From a virus: 64,000 nucleotides of DNA. Shown piece by piece: positions 39,440-46,515 of this stretch (position 1 is its first letter; each line of letters opens with the position of its first letter). The position numbers were made by a program, and so were the translations under genes. Below the pieces are notes generated by a model. That model ran no database searches. It was not told the DNA's origin and saw only the letters and a program-made list of their open reading frames with translations. The stretch spans positions 32,305 to 96,304 of IMG/VR virus record IMGVR_UViG_3300029914_000011, one strand, 5' to 3'.

Positions 39440-40057
39440 ATGAGTAAATTTAATTTAGGCGATCAACTTATGTTTATGGATGCTAACGGTAAATATATTA
39501 GAGTTACCGTACAGAGTATTATGAACCGAGTTAATTACAGCGCTGTCATACCTACTAGCTACTTCTATGCGGTCACCGATACTAGCACGGGCCTGACATT
39601 GAGAAGCATTGAGGAATATGAACTAATGACTGTTAACGAATACCTCAATAAAATAAATGGGACTTGTAGTCCTGGTATAAATGGATTAGGAATCACGCCT
39701 ACTATGCCTAAATTTAACATAGGTGATGATGCAGTGTATATAGATACGTGGTCGGGAATTGCGTATCAAGTAACAGTAGCAAATATCGTACCATCAGGAG
39801 GTGTCCTTATTTATGAGTGTACCGTTACTGCTATGCCTATGACGAGCGTTCAAGTAGAAGAAAGAGATTTGATGACTCCTGCCGAATACGTTGCAGGTGT
39901 AAGTTCAATGTATAACTATAGTCCTAGCCAGGTCAATGAATACGAACCTGCTACTAAAACTATTGACCATAATGAATCAACGTCAAATCAAAAGCATCAA
40001 TGTAAATGCGAGTTTAGAGCTCTACTTATGGATGGCTGTAAATGTGGTGGAGTTTAA
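39440..40057 (+). CDS. Tandem beta-domain protein of a phage paralogue family
   Basis: 205 residues: two copies of a domain beginning KFN-LGD/IGD (residues 3 and about 90), each ending in an L-M-T-x-x-EY segment, then a linker and a C-terminal CKCEF...CKCGG zinc-like tail. Related to the single-domain proteins at 41260 and 43650. SD AGGAG. Function unknown. Confidence 0.75.
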   Translation: MSKFNLGDQLMFMDANGKYIRVTVQSIMNRVNYSAVIPTSYFYAVTDTSTGLTLRSIEEYELMTVNEYLNKINGTCSPGINGLGITPTMPKFNIGDDAVYIDTWSGIAYQVTVANIVPSGGVLIYECTVTAMPMTSVQVEERDLMTPAEYVAGVSSMYNYSPSQVNEYEPATKTIDHNESTSNQKHQCKCEFRALLMDGCKCGGV

Positions 40058-40069
40058 TTAAAATATTGC

Positions 40070-40098
40070 TTGACTTAACTTGTATTGTATTGTAAACT
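40070..40098 (+). promoter_or_regulatory. Sigma-70-type promoter
   Basis: TTGACT (40070-40075), 17 nt, TAAACT (40093-40098). Drives the collagen-like lipoprotein. Confidence 0.75.
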
Positions 40099-40114
40099 AA
40101 ATAAAGAGGTAACT

Positions 40115-40687
40115 ATGAAATCACTAATGATTGTTCTAATTGTAATCGGTTTGTCAGCTTGTGGCCAATTTAAAGGAGCGCAAGGAAATGCTGGAGTAGC
40201 TGGCACTAGCGGTCCTTCTGGGGCGACTGGCTCTCAAGGCTCTCCTGGAGTTTCTGGGGCAGTCGGAGCGACCGGGGCGGCAGGTTCTAATGGTAGTAGT
40301 TGTAGCGTAGCAACGCTAGCAGTAGGCTCTGTAGTGGCTCCTAATGGCGGCTCTCTCATCACTTGTTCGGATGGTAGTTCATCGGTAGTATTAAATGGAA
40401 GTGTAGGAGCTACCGGCTCCGTTGGGGCTACCGGACAGACGGGCAGTTCTGGGGCGGCTGGTACTCCCGGCACAGTAATCACTCCAATACAGTTTTGTGC
40501 AGGATTTACACAGAGTTATCCAAATACTTTTGCAGAATCGGGAATTTGTTTGGGTGGTGTAATGTATGGCGTTTACAGTTTAAATGGAGGCTTCCTTGCA
40601 GAGTTACCGCCAGGTGAATATAGTTCGGATGGTGTAAATGCAAGTTGCACATTCACAATTGGCGCTAATTGTAGCGTAACTCAATAG
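40115..40687 (+). CDS. Collagen-like lipoprotein
   Basis: 190 residues from ATG 40115 after AGAGG. Lipobox LSAC at about residue 15-18, then about 100 residues of Gly-X-Y repeats in two blocks separated by a Cys-containing segment, then a short globular tail with three Cys. A surface-exposed trimeric stalk anchored in the host envelope is likely, possibly excluding other phages or altering the infected cell surface (inferred). Confidence 0.85.
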   Translation: MKSLMIVLIVIGLSACGQFKGAQGNAGVAGTSGPSGATGSQGSPGVSGAVGATGAAGSNGSSCSVATLAVGSVVAPNGGSLITCSDGSSSVVLNGSVGATGSVGATGQTGSSGAAGTPGTVITPIQFCAGFTQSYPNTFAESGICLGGVMYGVYSLNGGFLAELPPGEYSSDGVNASCTFTIGANCSVTQ

Positions 40688-40694
40688 GAATAAT

Positions 40695-40904
40695 ATGGTT
40701 ACTTATATAATCGTTTTCTTTTGTTACTTTCTTGTTAGTTCTATCTCCATGTTTTCTTTAATGATGTGTAATCCTTACGACTCTGAAACATGTAATGGAT
40801 GTCATATAACTGTGTTTGGGGTTTTGTGGCCTGTTTTGGTGCCGATTATACTCTTCAAAAATCGCGGTAAACTTCTTAAAATAATTAAAGATATTGTAAA
40901 ATGA
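40695..40904 (+). CDS. Two-pass membrane protein
   Basis: 69 residues, two hydrophobic helices separated by NPYDSETCNGCH, basic C-terminus. SD AGGAATA. ATGA overlap with the next small gene. Confidence 0.7.
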   Translation: MVTYIIVFFCYFLVSSISMFSLMMCNPYDSETCNGCHITVFGVLWPVLVPIILFKNRGKLLKIIKDIVK

Positions 40905-40990
40905 GTGACTCAACTTTACGTAACTTATTCTGTTTTTTTAGCGGTCTGTTAATCGGGTTACTAATTGCCAAGGATGTTTTGTTCAAATAA
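40901..40990 (+). CDS. Very small membrane protein
   Basis: 29 residues from ATG 40901, one hydrophobic helix. ATGA-coupled to the previous membrane protein. Confidence 0.55.
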   Translation: MSDSTLRNLFCFFSGLLIGLLIAKDVLFK

Positions 40991-40993
40991 TAC

Positions 40994-41022
40994 TTGACTT
41001 AATTTATATATCTTGTTATCCT
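40994..41022 (+). promoter_or_regulatory. Sigma-70-type promoter
   Basis: TTGACT (40994-40999), 17 nt, TATCCT (41017-41022). Drives 41040 and following genes. Confidence 0.7.
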
Positions 41023-41039
41023 ATTTATGAGGACTTAAT

Positions 41040-41258
41040 ATGAATACTAATGCACCTAAAAAATATGTCCGCATGAATACATTGGTAAGATATGGGCTTG
41101 CCTACCAAATGAACTACGGTAATGGATACACTCCTGAGCAATCGAGTCAGTTAGCCTTAAAACAAATAGGCTTACCCTCAGACTTTAAACGCGATGATTA
41201 CCAATTGATATGTGATGGTCAAAGCCCTGCCGATTACGGGTTAGTGGAAGGATTTTAA
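41040..41258 (+). CDS. Hypothetical protein
   Basis: 72 residues, SD GAGG. Mixed; NGYTPEQSSQLALKQIGL helix. No family recognised. Confidence 0.7.
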   Translation: MNTNAPKKYVRMNTLVRYGLAYQMNYGNGYTPEQSSQLALKQIGLPSDFKRDDYQLICDGQSPADYGLVEGF

Positions 41259-41259
41259 T

Positions 41260-41592
41260 ATGACACTTAAATTTAACCTAAATGATTCTGTTTATTACGG
41301 CGATAAAGAAGGTATGGTTTACGCACTCTATCCCTTGAATGGTGGACATACCCCATTTGTTTATAAAATTGGCTGGGGTAATGGTATCTATGAAATTATG
41401 GGCGAGAATGAGTTATTGAGTGAAAACGAACACTTTATTAATAAAATACGGGGCCAATTTCAGGCAACGATACAGGCCTATGGATTCAAAACTCCCATTA
41501 TTGGTGCCTCAAACTATGGCCCTAAATGCGTATGCGGAGCTCATGCTGTAAAAGATGCTAGGCATAGTTCGTGGTATGAGATTAAACAATGA
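41260..41592 (+). CDS. Beta-domain protein with C-terminal Cys/His motif (paralogue family)
   Basis: 110 residues. N-terminal KFNLNDSVYYGDKEG beta domain, then a helix, then CVCGAHAVKDARHSSWYEIK. The last 20 residues are almost identical to those of the 43650 gene, which marks a paralogue family with 39440. The Cys-x-Cys-Gly-x-His-type motif may bind zinc. Confidence 0.78.
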   Translation: MTLKFNLNDSVYYGDKEGMVYALYPLNGGHTPFVYKIGWGNGIYEIMGENELLSENEHFINKIRGQFQATIQAYGFKTPIIGASNYGPKCVCGAHAVKDARHSSWYEIKQ

Positions 41593-41705
41593 AATTACTT
41601 GAATATATAGTCTTAAGGATTTTACTTGGTATATTCCTATTGTTGCTCTGCTATGCACTTGATCACAGCGGAATAGAGAAATCATTTATTTTCGCATTTG
41701 ATTAA
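41589..41705 (+). CDS. Very small membrane protein
   Basis: 38 residues from ATG 41589, one helix rich in Leu. ATGA-coupled to the previous gene. Confidence 0.55.
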   Translation: MKLLEYIVLRILLGIFLLLLCYALDHSGIEKSFIFAFD

Positions 41706-41713
41706 AATAATGA

Positions 41714-41742
41714 TTGACTCTTTTAATAGGATATGAGATAAT
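41714..41742 (+). promoter_or_regulatory. Sigma-70-type promoter
   Basis: TTGACT (41714-41719), 17 nt, GATAAT (41737-41742). Drives 41762 and following genes. Confidence 0.75.
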
Positions 41743-41761
41743 AAATACAAGGGAGAACGAT

Positions 41762-42031
41762 ATGAATAAAGTATTTTGTGAAGCATTAAAGTTAGCGGCC
41801 TATGTTTATGTAAATGGCACTCAAGATAGTGGTCATGGGGATGAATACCTAACTGAACAAGCCAAGGGCGTTTTAAAAGCGGCTACTGAGCATGGTTTAG
41901 TAAGATGGGTTAATAACATGCCATTAGTTAATATTGAGAAAATGACAGGCGAAGTCCCTGCCAATGGAGACTCCGATGAAGTCAATGAACTTCTGATTAA
42001 TGGCTATTACTCACGCAAAAAGGATAAATAG
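41762..42031 (+). CDS. Hypothetical helical protein
   Basis: 89 residues from ATG 41762 after GGGAG. Helical; no family recognised. A longer frame upstream would cover the promoter and is rejected. Confidence 0.7.
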   Translation: MNKVFCEALKLAAYVYVNGTQDSGHGDEYLTEQAKGVLKAATEHGLVRWVNNMPLVNIEKMTGEVPANGDSDEVNELLINGYYSRKKDK

Positions 42032-42032
42032 A

Positions 42033-42224
42033 ATGAATAAGAAAGAGAAATTAGCAAGACTTAAAGAAGCAGAAGCAGCAATCAGATTGGTTGAATTCTC
42101 CTATCCTATTGGACATCCTATAAGGCACGCATTGTTTCGTTTTGTTGCTAATAATTTCTCTTTTATCGGAGAGATGCCCAACATTATAAAATCGATCGCT
42201 GAGGAGGACGAAACAAATGAATAA
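42033..42224 (+). CDS. Hypothetical helical protein
   Basis: 63 residues from ATG 42033; an upstream start inside the previous gene is less likely. Basic N-terminal helix, then hydrophobic middle. Overlaps the next gene by 8 nt. Confidence 0.65.
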   Translation: MNKKEKLARLKEAEAAIRLVEFSYPIGHPIRHALFRFVANNFSFIGEMPNIIKSIAEEDETNE

Positions 42225-42408
42225 TAACTTAGACGACAGGCACTATCGTGAAGAGCTCATTAAGGTATTAAGTGAATACGACTTAACTATTAATGAAATC
42301 AATGGACCAAAGCACGATCAATTTTATTGGGATCAATTTGAAACAAGTTTTTTGGAAGCTTGTTATAAGGTTGCAATGAATAAATTACACGGCGTTAAGA
42401 TCGTTTAG
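42217..42408 (+). CDS. Hypothetical helical protein
   Basis: 63 residues, SD GAGGAGG inside the previous gene. Helical with aromatic residues (FYWDQFETSFLE). No family recognised. Confidence 0.7.
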   Translation: MNNNLDDRHYREELIKVLSEYDLTINEINGPKHDQFYWDQFETSFLEACYKVAMNKLHGVKIV

Positions 42409-42420
42409 CGAAAGGGCAAT

Positions 42421-42801
42421 ATGTATAATTTAATCAATGGATATACTAAAAAAGCAATGATTGCAAAGATTTTAGAAGGTAACAAGGGCTGGAAAAGCAC
42501 TCGATCTTCTGAGAAAAATGGAACATGTGTTTATAGAGCAAGTGACGGAAACAAATGTGCGGTAGGGTGCTTTATTCCAGATGAGCTATATGAGCCTGAA
42601 ATGGACGAGGGTCAGAGTGAATATGATGGAATCGATGCCAAAACATTACTTAAGACATACCCAAAACTCAATAATTTCATGCCTTTGGAAGTAGAAGGAT
42701 TATTGGAATTGCAATCCGTTCATGATGCTTTTATTGATGGTATAGGTGTAAGTTTAAAACAAGCCATTGCACATTGGATTGAGAATAATGTTCGGGATTG
42801 A
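42421..42801 (+). CDS. Conserved phage hypothetical protein
   Basis: 126 residues. NGTCVYRASDGNKCAVGCFI then PDELYEPEMDEG is a pattern seen in small phage proteins; three Cys could bind metal. SD GAAAGGG. Function unknown. Confidence 0.75.
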   Translation: MYNLINGYTKKAMIAKILEGNKGWKSTRSSEKNGTCVYRASDGNKCAVGCFIPDELYEPEMDEGQSEYDGIDAKTLLKTYPKLNNFMPLEVEGLLELQSVHDAFIDGIGVSLKQAIAHWIENNVRD

Positions 42802-42849
42802 TAAGTAAATCAGTCGATAAACTTATCACTTTTTAAAATAAGGAACAAT

Positions 42850-42984
42850 ATGAAAGATTGTAAATGTCTAACATGCGAAAGAGTAATTGTAACTAGCTAC
42901 CCCTCCGATCGATTTATTTGCCAAGAGTGTGTCTCGTTACTAGAATTGATTTTTAGGGCACATCCACACTGGAAGCCAACTTAG
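42850..42984 (+). CDS. Small zinc-ribbon protein
   Basis: 44 residues from ATG 42850. CKCLTC and CQEC form a compact ribbon. SD AAGGAA. Confidence 0.65.
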   Translation: MKDCKCLTCERVIVTSYPSDRFICQECVSLLELIFRAHPHWKPT

Positions 42985-42991
42985 ATCATAG

Positions 42992-43020
42992 TTGACAAAA
43001 TAAGTATTGCTATTTTAAAT
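42992..43020 (+). promoter_or_regulatory. Sigma-70-type promoter
   Basis: TTGACA (42992-42997), 17 nt, TTAAAT (43015-43020). Drives 43068 and following genes. Confidence 0.65.
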
Positions 43021-43067
43021 TGTTTAAGATACAATAAGAAGAGTTCGATAAACCAAAAGGAAGAAAT

Positions 43068-43298
43068 ATGAAAAAGAAGAAAAAAGAACCTAAATTTAAA
43101 GTTAACCCACATAATGTCGCAAAGAGCATGAAGAAGCAACTAGGCGAATTCCATGCCCAGCGCGTAGTAAGGGAAATAGTTAATTCTAATAAGAACTTTA
43201 GCGTCGCCGATATTAATACTAAAGATATTTTTAACCTTGATGAAGTAAAACGCAATCATCGTATCTGGGAACAAGTCTACCATATCCTCCATAAGTAA
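43068..43298 (+). CDS. Lysine-rich hypothetical protein
   Basis: 76 residues, N-terminal KKKKKEPKFKV, then helical. SD GGAAG. Possible nucleic-acid binder; no family recognised. Confidence 0.7.
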   Translation: MKKKKKEPKFKVNPHNVAKSMKKQLGEFHAQRVVREIVNSNKNFSVADINTKDIFNLDEVKRNHRIWEQVYHILHK

Positions 43299-43314
43299 TG
43301 GGGGTAGGGTTAAA

Positions 43315-43653
43315 ATGGAAACTTGCAAGACATTAATCTCAAAAGTGGATTTTAGCAAGGATTCACTAGAAGTAAAAATAAATATTAAGTACCAACACAA
43401 TGATTGGAAGAGACTTGAAGATTTCTTCGAAGGTGACGAAGAGAGGATTACTGAAGCATACGATAGGATAGCAAATGGAAAATCTAAATTTTTAACCATT
43501 TTGGTGGAAGTTGAGTTTGAAAATATGCGCGGAACAGATTGTATGGGTTCGGTATGGATTGATTCTACATATACTATTCAGGATTGTGTTGAAGAAAATA
43601 AAATGATTTCTAGGGCTACGAGCGATCTATTTAATCGAATGGAGTTAAAATGA
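43315..43653 (+). CDS. Hypothetical alpha/beta protein
   Basis: 112 residues with alternating strands and a WKRLEDFFEGDEERITEAYD helix. ATGA overlap with the next gene. No family recognised. Confidence 0.7.
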   Translation: METCKTLISKVDFSKDSLEVKINIKYQHNDWKRLEDFFEGDEERITEAYDRIANGKSKFLTILVEVEFENMRGTDCMGSVWIDSTYTIQDCVEENKMISRATSDLFNRMELK

Positions 43654-43967
43654 ATCCTAAATTTAATAAGGGAAATATGGTATACTACCGCAATAATCCT
43701 TGGCTCATTACTCAATTATACCAATATGTCAACCAACAATTTTATGTAATAGAAGACAGTAATCGCATTATGGTTAAGGTTTACGAAGCAGAACTTCTAA
43801 GTAAAGAAGATTGGGAATCCAGCCATAAGGCTAGTCAAGCCTTTATTGGAAGAATGGCTTTTGAAAGAGGCTTATCAGGGAAGGTCGATCAGTATAACGG
43901 TTGCTCTTGTGGAGCTCATGCTGTAAAAGATGCTAGGCACTCTACATGGTGCGATATTAAAAATTAG
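43650..43967 (+). CDS. Beta-domain protein with C-terminal Cys/His motif (paralogue family)
   Basis: 105 residues. KFNKGNMVYYRNNPWLI beta domain, then CSCGAHAVKDARHSTWCDIK, matching the end of the 41260 protein at 16 of 20 positions. Third member of the family with 39440 and 41260; the near-identical tails suggest recent duplication or gene conversion. Confidence 0.78.
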   Translation: MNPKFNKGNMVYYRNNPWLITQLYQYVNQQFYVIEDSNRIMVKVYEAELLSKEDWESSHKASQAFIGRMAFERGLSGKVDQYNGCSCGAHAVKDARHSTWCDIKN

Positions 43968-43984
43968 ATACTTAAAAATAATAC

Positions 43985-44013
43985 TTGACTAATAGTATAA
44001 TATTTGGTAAAAT
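43985..44013 (+). promoter_or_regulatory. Cold-shock gene promoter
   Basis: TTGACT (43985-43990), 17 nt, TAAAAT (44008-44013). Transcribes a leader with two hairpins and then the cold-shock gene. Confidence 0.75.
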
Positions 44014-44022
44014 AAAGTAAGA

Positions 44023-44099
44023 CAGTCGGCAATCTCTCCCCCGAAAATGCTGACTCCCTAACCCAGTATATTGATCCCCCTCAGTATACTGGGGTTTTT
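44023..44099 (+). promoter_or_regulatory. Two-hairpin leader with intrinsic terminator (attenuator or small RNA)
   Basis: Hairpin AGTCGGCA/TGCTGACT (44023-44054 approximately) is followed by CCCAGTATA (44062-44070) pairing with TATACTGGG (44085-44093) and TTTTT. A terminator before the gene means that transcription into the cold-shock gene must be read-through or regulated; alternatively it is a short independent RNA. Confidence 0.72.
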
Positions 44100-44122
44100 A
44101 AAAGTTAACAATGAAAGGCAGT

Positions 44123-44326
44123 ATGACAAAGGCGAATGTGAAGTGGTTTAACGACAAAAAAGGTTTTGGATTCTTAACAGTTGAAGGTGGACAGGATGTA
44201 TTTGTCCATCACTCTGAAATCCAAGGCGAAGGATTTAAAACTTTAAAAGAAGGTGAGCCAGTAACTTTCGATCTATATGAAACCCCTAAGGGCCTAATTG
44301 GAAAGAATGTTAAGAGGGATGTATGA
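44123..44326 (+). CDS. Cold-shock-domain protein (CspA-like)
   Basis: 67 residues from ATG 44123; the ATG 12 nt upstream belongs to the ATGAAAGG leader. RNA-binding motifs [12 protein letters not shown] (RNP1) and DVFVHHSEI (RNP2) are intact, and length is normal. It binds single-stranded RNA or DNA and melts RNA structure. It is preceded by an attenuator-like leader, as many cold-shock genes have regulatory leaders. ATGA overlap with the next gene. Confidence 0.95.
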   Translation: MTKANVKWFNDKKGFGFLTVEGGQDVFVHHSEIQGEGFKTLKEGEPVTFDLYETPKGLIGKNVKRDV

Positions 44327-44529
44327 ATACGGTAGTTTATCAGGGTGAAGTTGATGTCCTAATCGCCATTGACAATGTTCGCAAAGAACTTGCAGAGGCT
44401 TCTAGACGAGACGCTGATCTAACAGAGATGCGCGAGATTCATGGGCGTCTAGTATCTCTGTACGCCGTACTAAATATTGACAATATTCTTGTTATTATTG
44501 ACCAAATTGATTATAAGAGGAGCGCTTAG
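44323..44529 (+). CDS. Hypothetical helical protein
   Basis: 68 residues, ATGA-coupled to the cold-shock gene. Long amphipathic helix ([19 protein letters not shown]). No family recognised. Confidence 0.7.
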   Translation: MNTVVYQGEVDVLIAIDNVRKELAEASRRDADLTEMREIHGRLVSLYAVLNIDNILVIIDQIDYKRSA

Positions 44530-44530
44530 A

Positions 44531-44752
44531 ATGAAAAGATATGATGCTGTCCTAATTATTGCTCAGTGCTTGGTAGAGCCACAAGAAGATAGTGTGATGA
44601 AAGAAGCTTCTAGGATTCTATACAAATTACAAAAAGCAGGATTGATGCCTCCTTCTATAACTAAACATTATCCAAAAGGAAGTTCTGAAAATAAACACTA
44701 TCCTTCAGGTATGCTATCCAATACATGGGAAACTGATGAAGAGGAAACATAA
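44531..44752 (+). CDS. Hypothetical protein
   Basis: 73 residues from ATG 44531. Helical N-terminus, then a low-complexity tail with KHYPKGSSENKHYPSG, an internal duplication. SD AGAGG-type. Confidence 0.65.
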   Translation: MKRYDAVLIIAQCLVEPQEDSVMKEASRILYKLQKAGLMPPSITKHYPKGSSENKHYPSGMLSNTWETDEEET

Positions 44753-44754
44753 AA

Positions 44755-44952
44755 GTGAATTTTACATCGACCAATACAGAAGTGTTTTTGAAATCTAGTA
44801 GCAATAATTACAAAAGTGTTTTTTATAAGTGTAATGCCTGTAAGAAGAAAGTAGATATCACAGAACTTCAAAAGCATGCAGAGATTCACAATCCTGTATT
44901 TAGGTTTCTCGAATGGAATAAAATTCTTAACCTTTATACTTTAAATTTTTGA
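44755..44952 (+). CDS. Small zinc-finger-like protein, GTG start
   Basis: 65 residues from GTG 44755 with GAGGAAAC upstream. CNACKKK, then HAEIH, gives a C2H2-type arrangement. Its first 80 nt contain AAAAGTGAATTTT and two AGTGTTTTT copies, repeats also present near 38.1 and 38.9 kb. Confidence 0.6.
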   Translation: MNFTSTNTEVFLKSSSNNYKSVFYKCNACKKKVDITELQKHAEIHNPVFRFLEWNKILNLYTLNF

Positions 44953-44962
44953 GGAGATAGTG

Positions 44963-45244
44963 ATGAGTACCGTACATGAATCAGTGGATACCATTAGAAT
45001 TACTGGAACCGGCATAGAGTCTTGTGGGTCCACAATAAAGGTAGAATATCCACGAAAGATATTCGAGCTTTATGATCCCAATGGAGACACTATCTCGTAC
45101 CATAGTACACTAAAGGGCGCTCTACTAGCAATGCGGGATAAGATTGAACTTGAAACCCCAGGATTGTGCCATGCATTTGAAGATGATACTGAAATCAAAA
45201 TAGATTTAAGGTATTGTATTGACTCAATTGAATTAAAAGATTAG
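44963..45244 (+). CDS. Hypothetical protein
   Basis: 93 residues from ATG 44963 with GAGGAGAT (a GTG precedes directly). Beta-rich N-terminus, helical middle (TLKGALLAMRDKIEL). Its stop overlaps the start of the T-arm-like RNA. Confidence 0.7.
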   Translation: MSTVHESVDTIRITGTGIESCGSTIKVEYPRKIFELYDPNGDTISYHSTLKGALLAMRDKIELETPGLCHAFEDDTEIKIDLRYCIDSIELKD

Positions 45245-45325
45245 TCGTGCTAAGGGGTTCGAATCCCCATGCTGGCTTGCAACCACGGCTAGAGGCCCAT
45301 TCCTTTATAGGGAGTGGGCTTTTTT
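45242..45325 (+). ncRNA. Small RNA with a tRNA T-arm-like hairpin and terminator
   Basis: TAGTCGTG (45242-45249) pairs with CACGGCTA (45284-45291). Inside is a T-arm-like hairpin GGGG-TTCGAAT-CCCC (45254-45268). A strong terminator GCCCATTCC/GGAGTGGGC with TTTTTT follows (45295-45325). No D-arm, anticodon or matching acceptor was found. It may be a 3'-UTR-derived RNA, a relic of a tRNA 3' end, or an attachment site of tRNA origin; the serine recombinase gene is 1.2 kb away. Confidence 0.55.
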
Positions 45326-45464
45326 ATTTTTCCAGAAGTATTTTCTGTGACCAAACATTTTACATACGCATAAATTATATACATAGGTTTGAAAGACACA
45401 TCTTGATTTCATTAGTATTTTAGTTGGCACATCTCATGCATTATATAGTAGTAAGAGGTATGGT

Positions 45465-45689
45465 ATGAAACATAAAGTTTGTATTTTTAATGACAGAACA
45501 AGGAATATGCATTTGCAGGTTCAAAATGGTGACGGTGCATCTTATGATGTAACAGTTTTGCCTAAGACCCATTTCATAGCAGCACTTGAACTTGGAGAAG
45601 GTCAGATTCCATATTTAAAAATATGGGAGACAGGACAGGCACTGATTTCATATATTAATCCCACTTGGCTAGAAGGAGAAACAAAATGA
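45465..45689 (+). CDS. Hypothetical beta-rich protein
   Basis: 74 residues, all strands (NMHLQVQNGDGASYDVTVLP). SD AGAGG. ATGA overlap with the next gene. No family recognised. Confidence 0.7.
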   Translation: MKHKVCIFNDRTRNMHLQVQNGDGASYDVTVLPKTHFIAALELGEGQIPYLKIWETGQALISYINPTWLEGETK

Positions 45690-45904
45690 AGAAGTTTAAT
45701 GAGTTAGATTTAGGACAGCAATCAAAGGCTTTGAAATTTATTGAAGACGAATTGAAAGTATTAATGCAAGACGCAACATATCAGAATTTCTTTAAGAAAA
45801 AAGAAAATTGTAAGGAAATCAGAAAGCATATCAAGAAGATTGCAAATGAGACCGTGTATGACAATAACGGAGACATAATGGTTGAAGAGAGTTTGAGGAA
45901 TTAA
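45686..45904 (+). CDS. Hypothetical helical protein
   Basis: 72 residues from ATG 45686 with AGAAGGAG. Lys-rich helices; LDLGQQSKALKFIEDEL. Overlaps the next start by 1 nt. Confidence 0.7.
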   Translation: MKKFNELDLGQQSKALKFIEDELKVLMQDATYQNFFKKKENCKEIRKHIKKIANETVYDNNGDIMVEESLRN

Positions 45905-46113
45905 TGATTAATCAATACAATGACTTCTTAGGGTTCTCTGAACTATCCTTGGCAGCACTATCTAATGATGATATGTTAGCATTTTTCAGGGAGAATAGGT
46001 TTATCTTTAAGAACCAGAAAGGTAAGAGGGAAGAAGAATCCCTATATACCATTGAAGAGTATGTAGTAATTAGAGAAGGTTTTTTGAAATGGGTAAAGGA
46101 TAAAAATGAATAA
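45904..46113 (+). CDS. Hypothetical protein
   Basis: 69 residues, coupled at both ends. Helical with aromatic residues. No family recognised. Confidence 0.65.
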   Translation: MINQYNDFLGFSELSLAALSNDDMLAFFRENRFIFKNQKGKREEESLYTIEEYVVIREGFLKWVKDKNE

Positions 46114-46312
46114 GGTTAAGAAATCTAAAAACGTCATTCGGTACAATGACAAGGATTGTACCATAACTGTAAATGGAAAAGTTGTGGCTACATGGAACGA
46201 CGAAGCTAATTGTGATTATCCAGAGGATTTAATCTGGGGCAGGGATATTGGGGCACTATTTACTAAAGCTTTTGAGGCTGGTTACGATTTAGCAAAAGAA
46301 GAAAAAGAGTAG
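46106..46312 (+). CDS. Hypothetical protein
   Basis: 68 residues. Beta N-terminus (CTITVNGKVVATW) and a helical end (GALFTKAFEAGYDLAKEE) of the type shared with the 47346 protein. No family recognised. Confidence 0.65.
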   Translation: MNKVKKSKNVIRYNDKDCTITVNGKVVATWNDEANCDYPEDLIWGRDIGALFTKAFEAGYDLAKEEKE

Positions 46313-46341
46313 TTGACAAGAATGATAATTCATGGGAGAAT
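46313..46341 (+). promoter_or_regulatory. Promoter of the recombinase operon
   Basis: TTGACA (46313-46318), 17 nt, GAGAAT (46336-46341). The next ATG is 6 nt further, so the mRNA is probably leaderless. Confidence 0.65.
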
Positions 46342-46347
46342 AGATAT

Positions 46348-46515
46348 ATGGACAAGTATACAAGAACCTATGACGGATATTATATTGTAGAATACTATAC
46401 CGATACTGAAACACCCACTTCTAATTCAGGAGTAGTTATCAACATTAAGTCATGGTATCCAGCATGGTTAGTAAGATTGGTTGTTCGTTATAAGCTATCA
46501 AGGAGTAAGTCATGA
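46348..46515 (+). CDS. Small hypothetical protein
   Basis: 55 residues from ATG 46348, no Shine-Dalgarno. Beta-rich, then a basic amphipathic C-terminus. ATGA-coupled to the recombinase, so it may control its translation. Confidence 0.6.
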   Translation: MDKYTRTYDGYYIVEYYTDTETPTSNSGVVINIKSWYPAWLVRLVVRYKLSRSKS

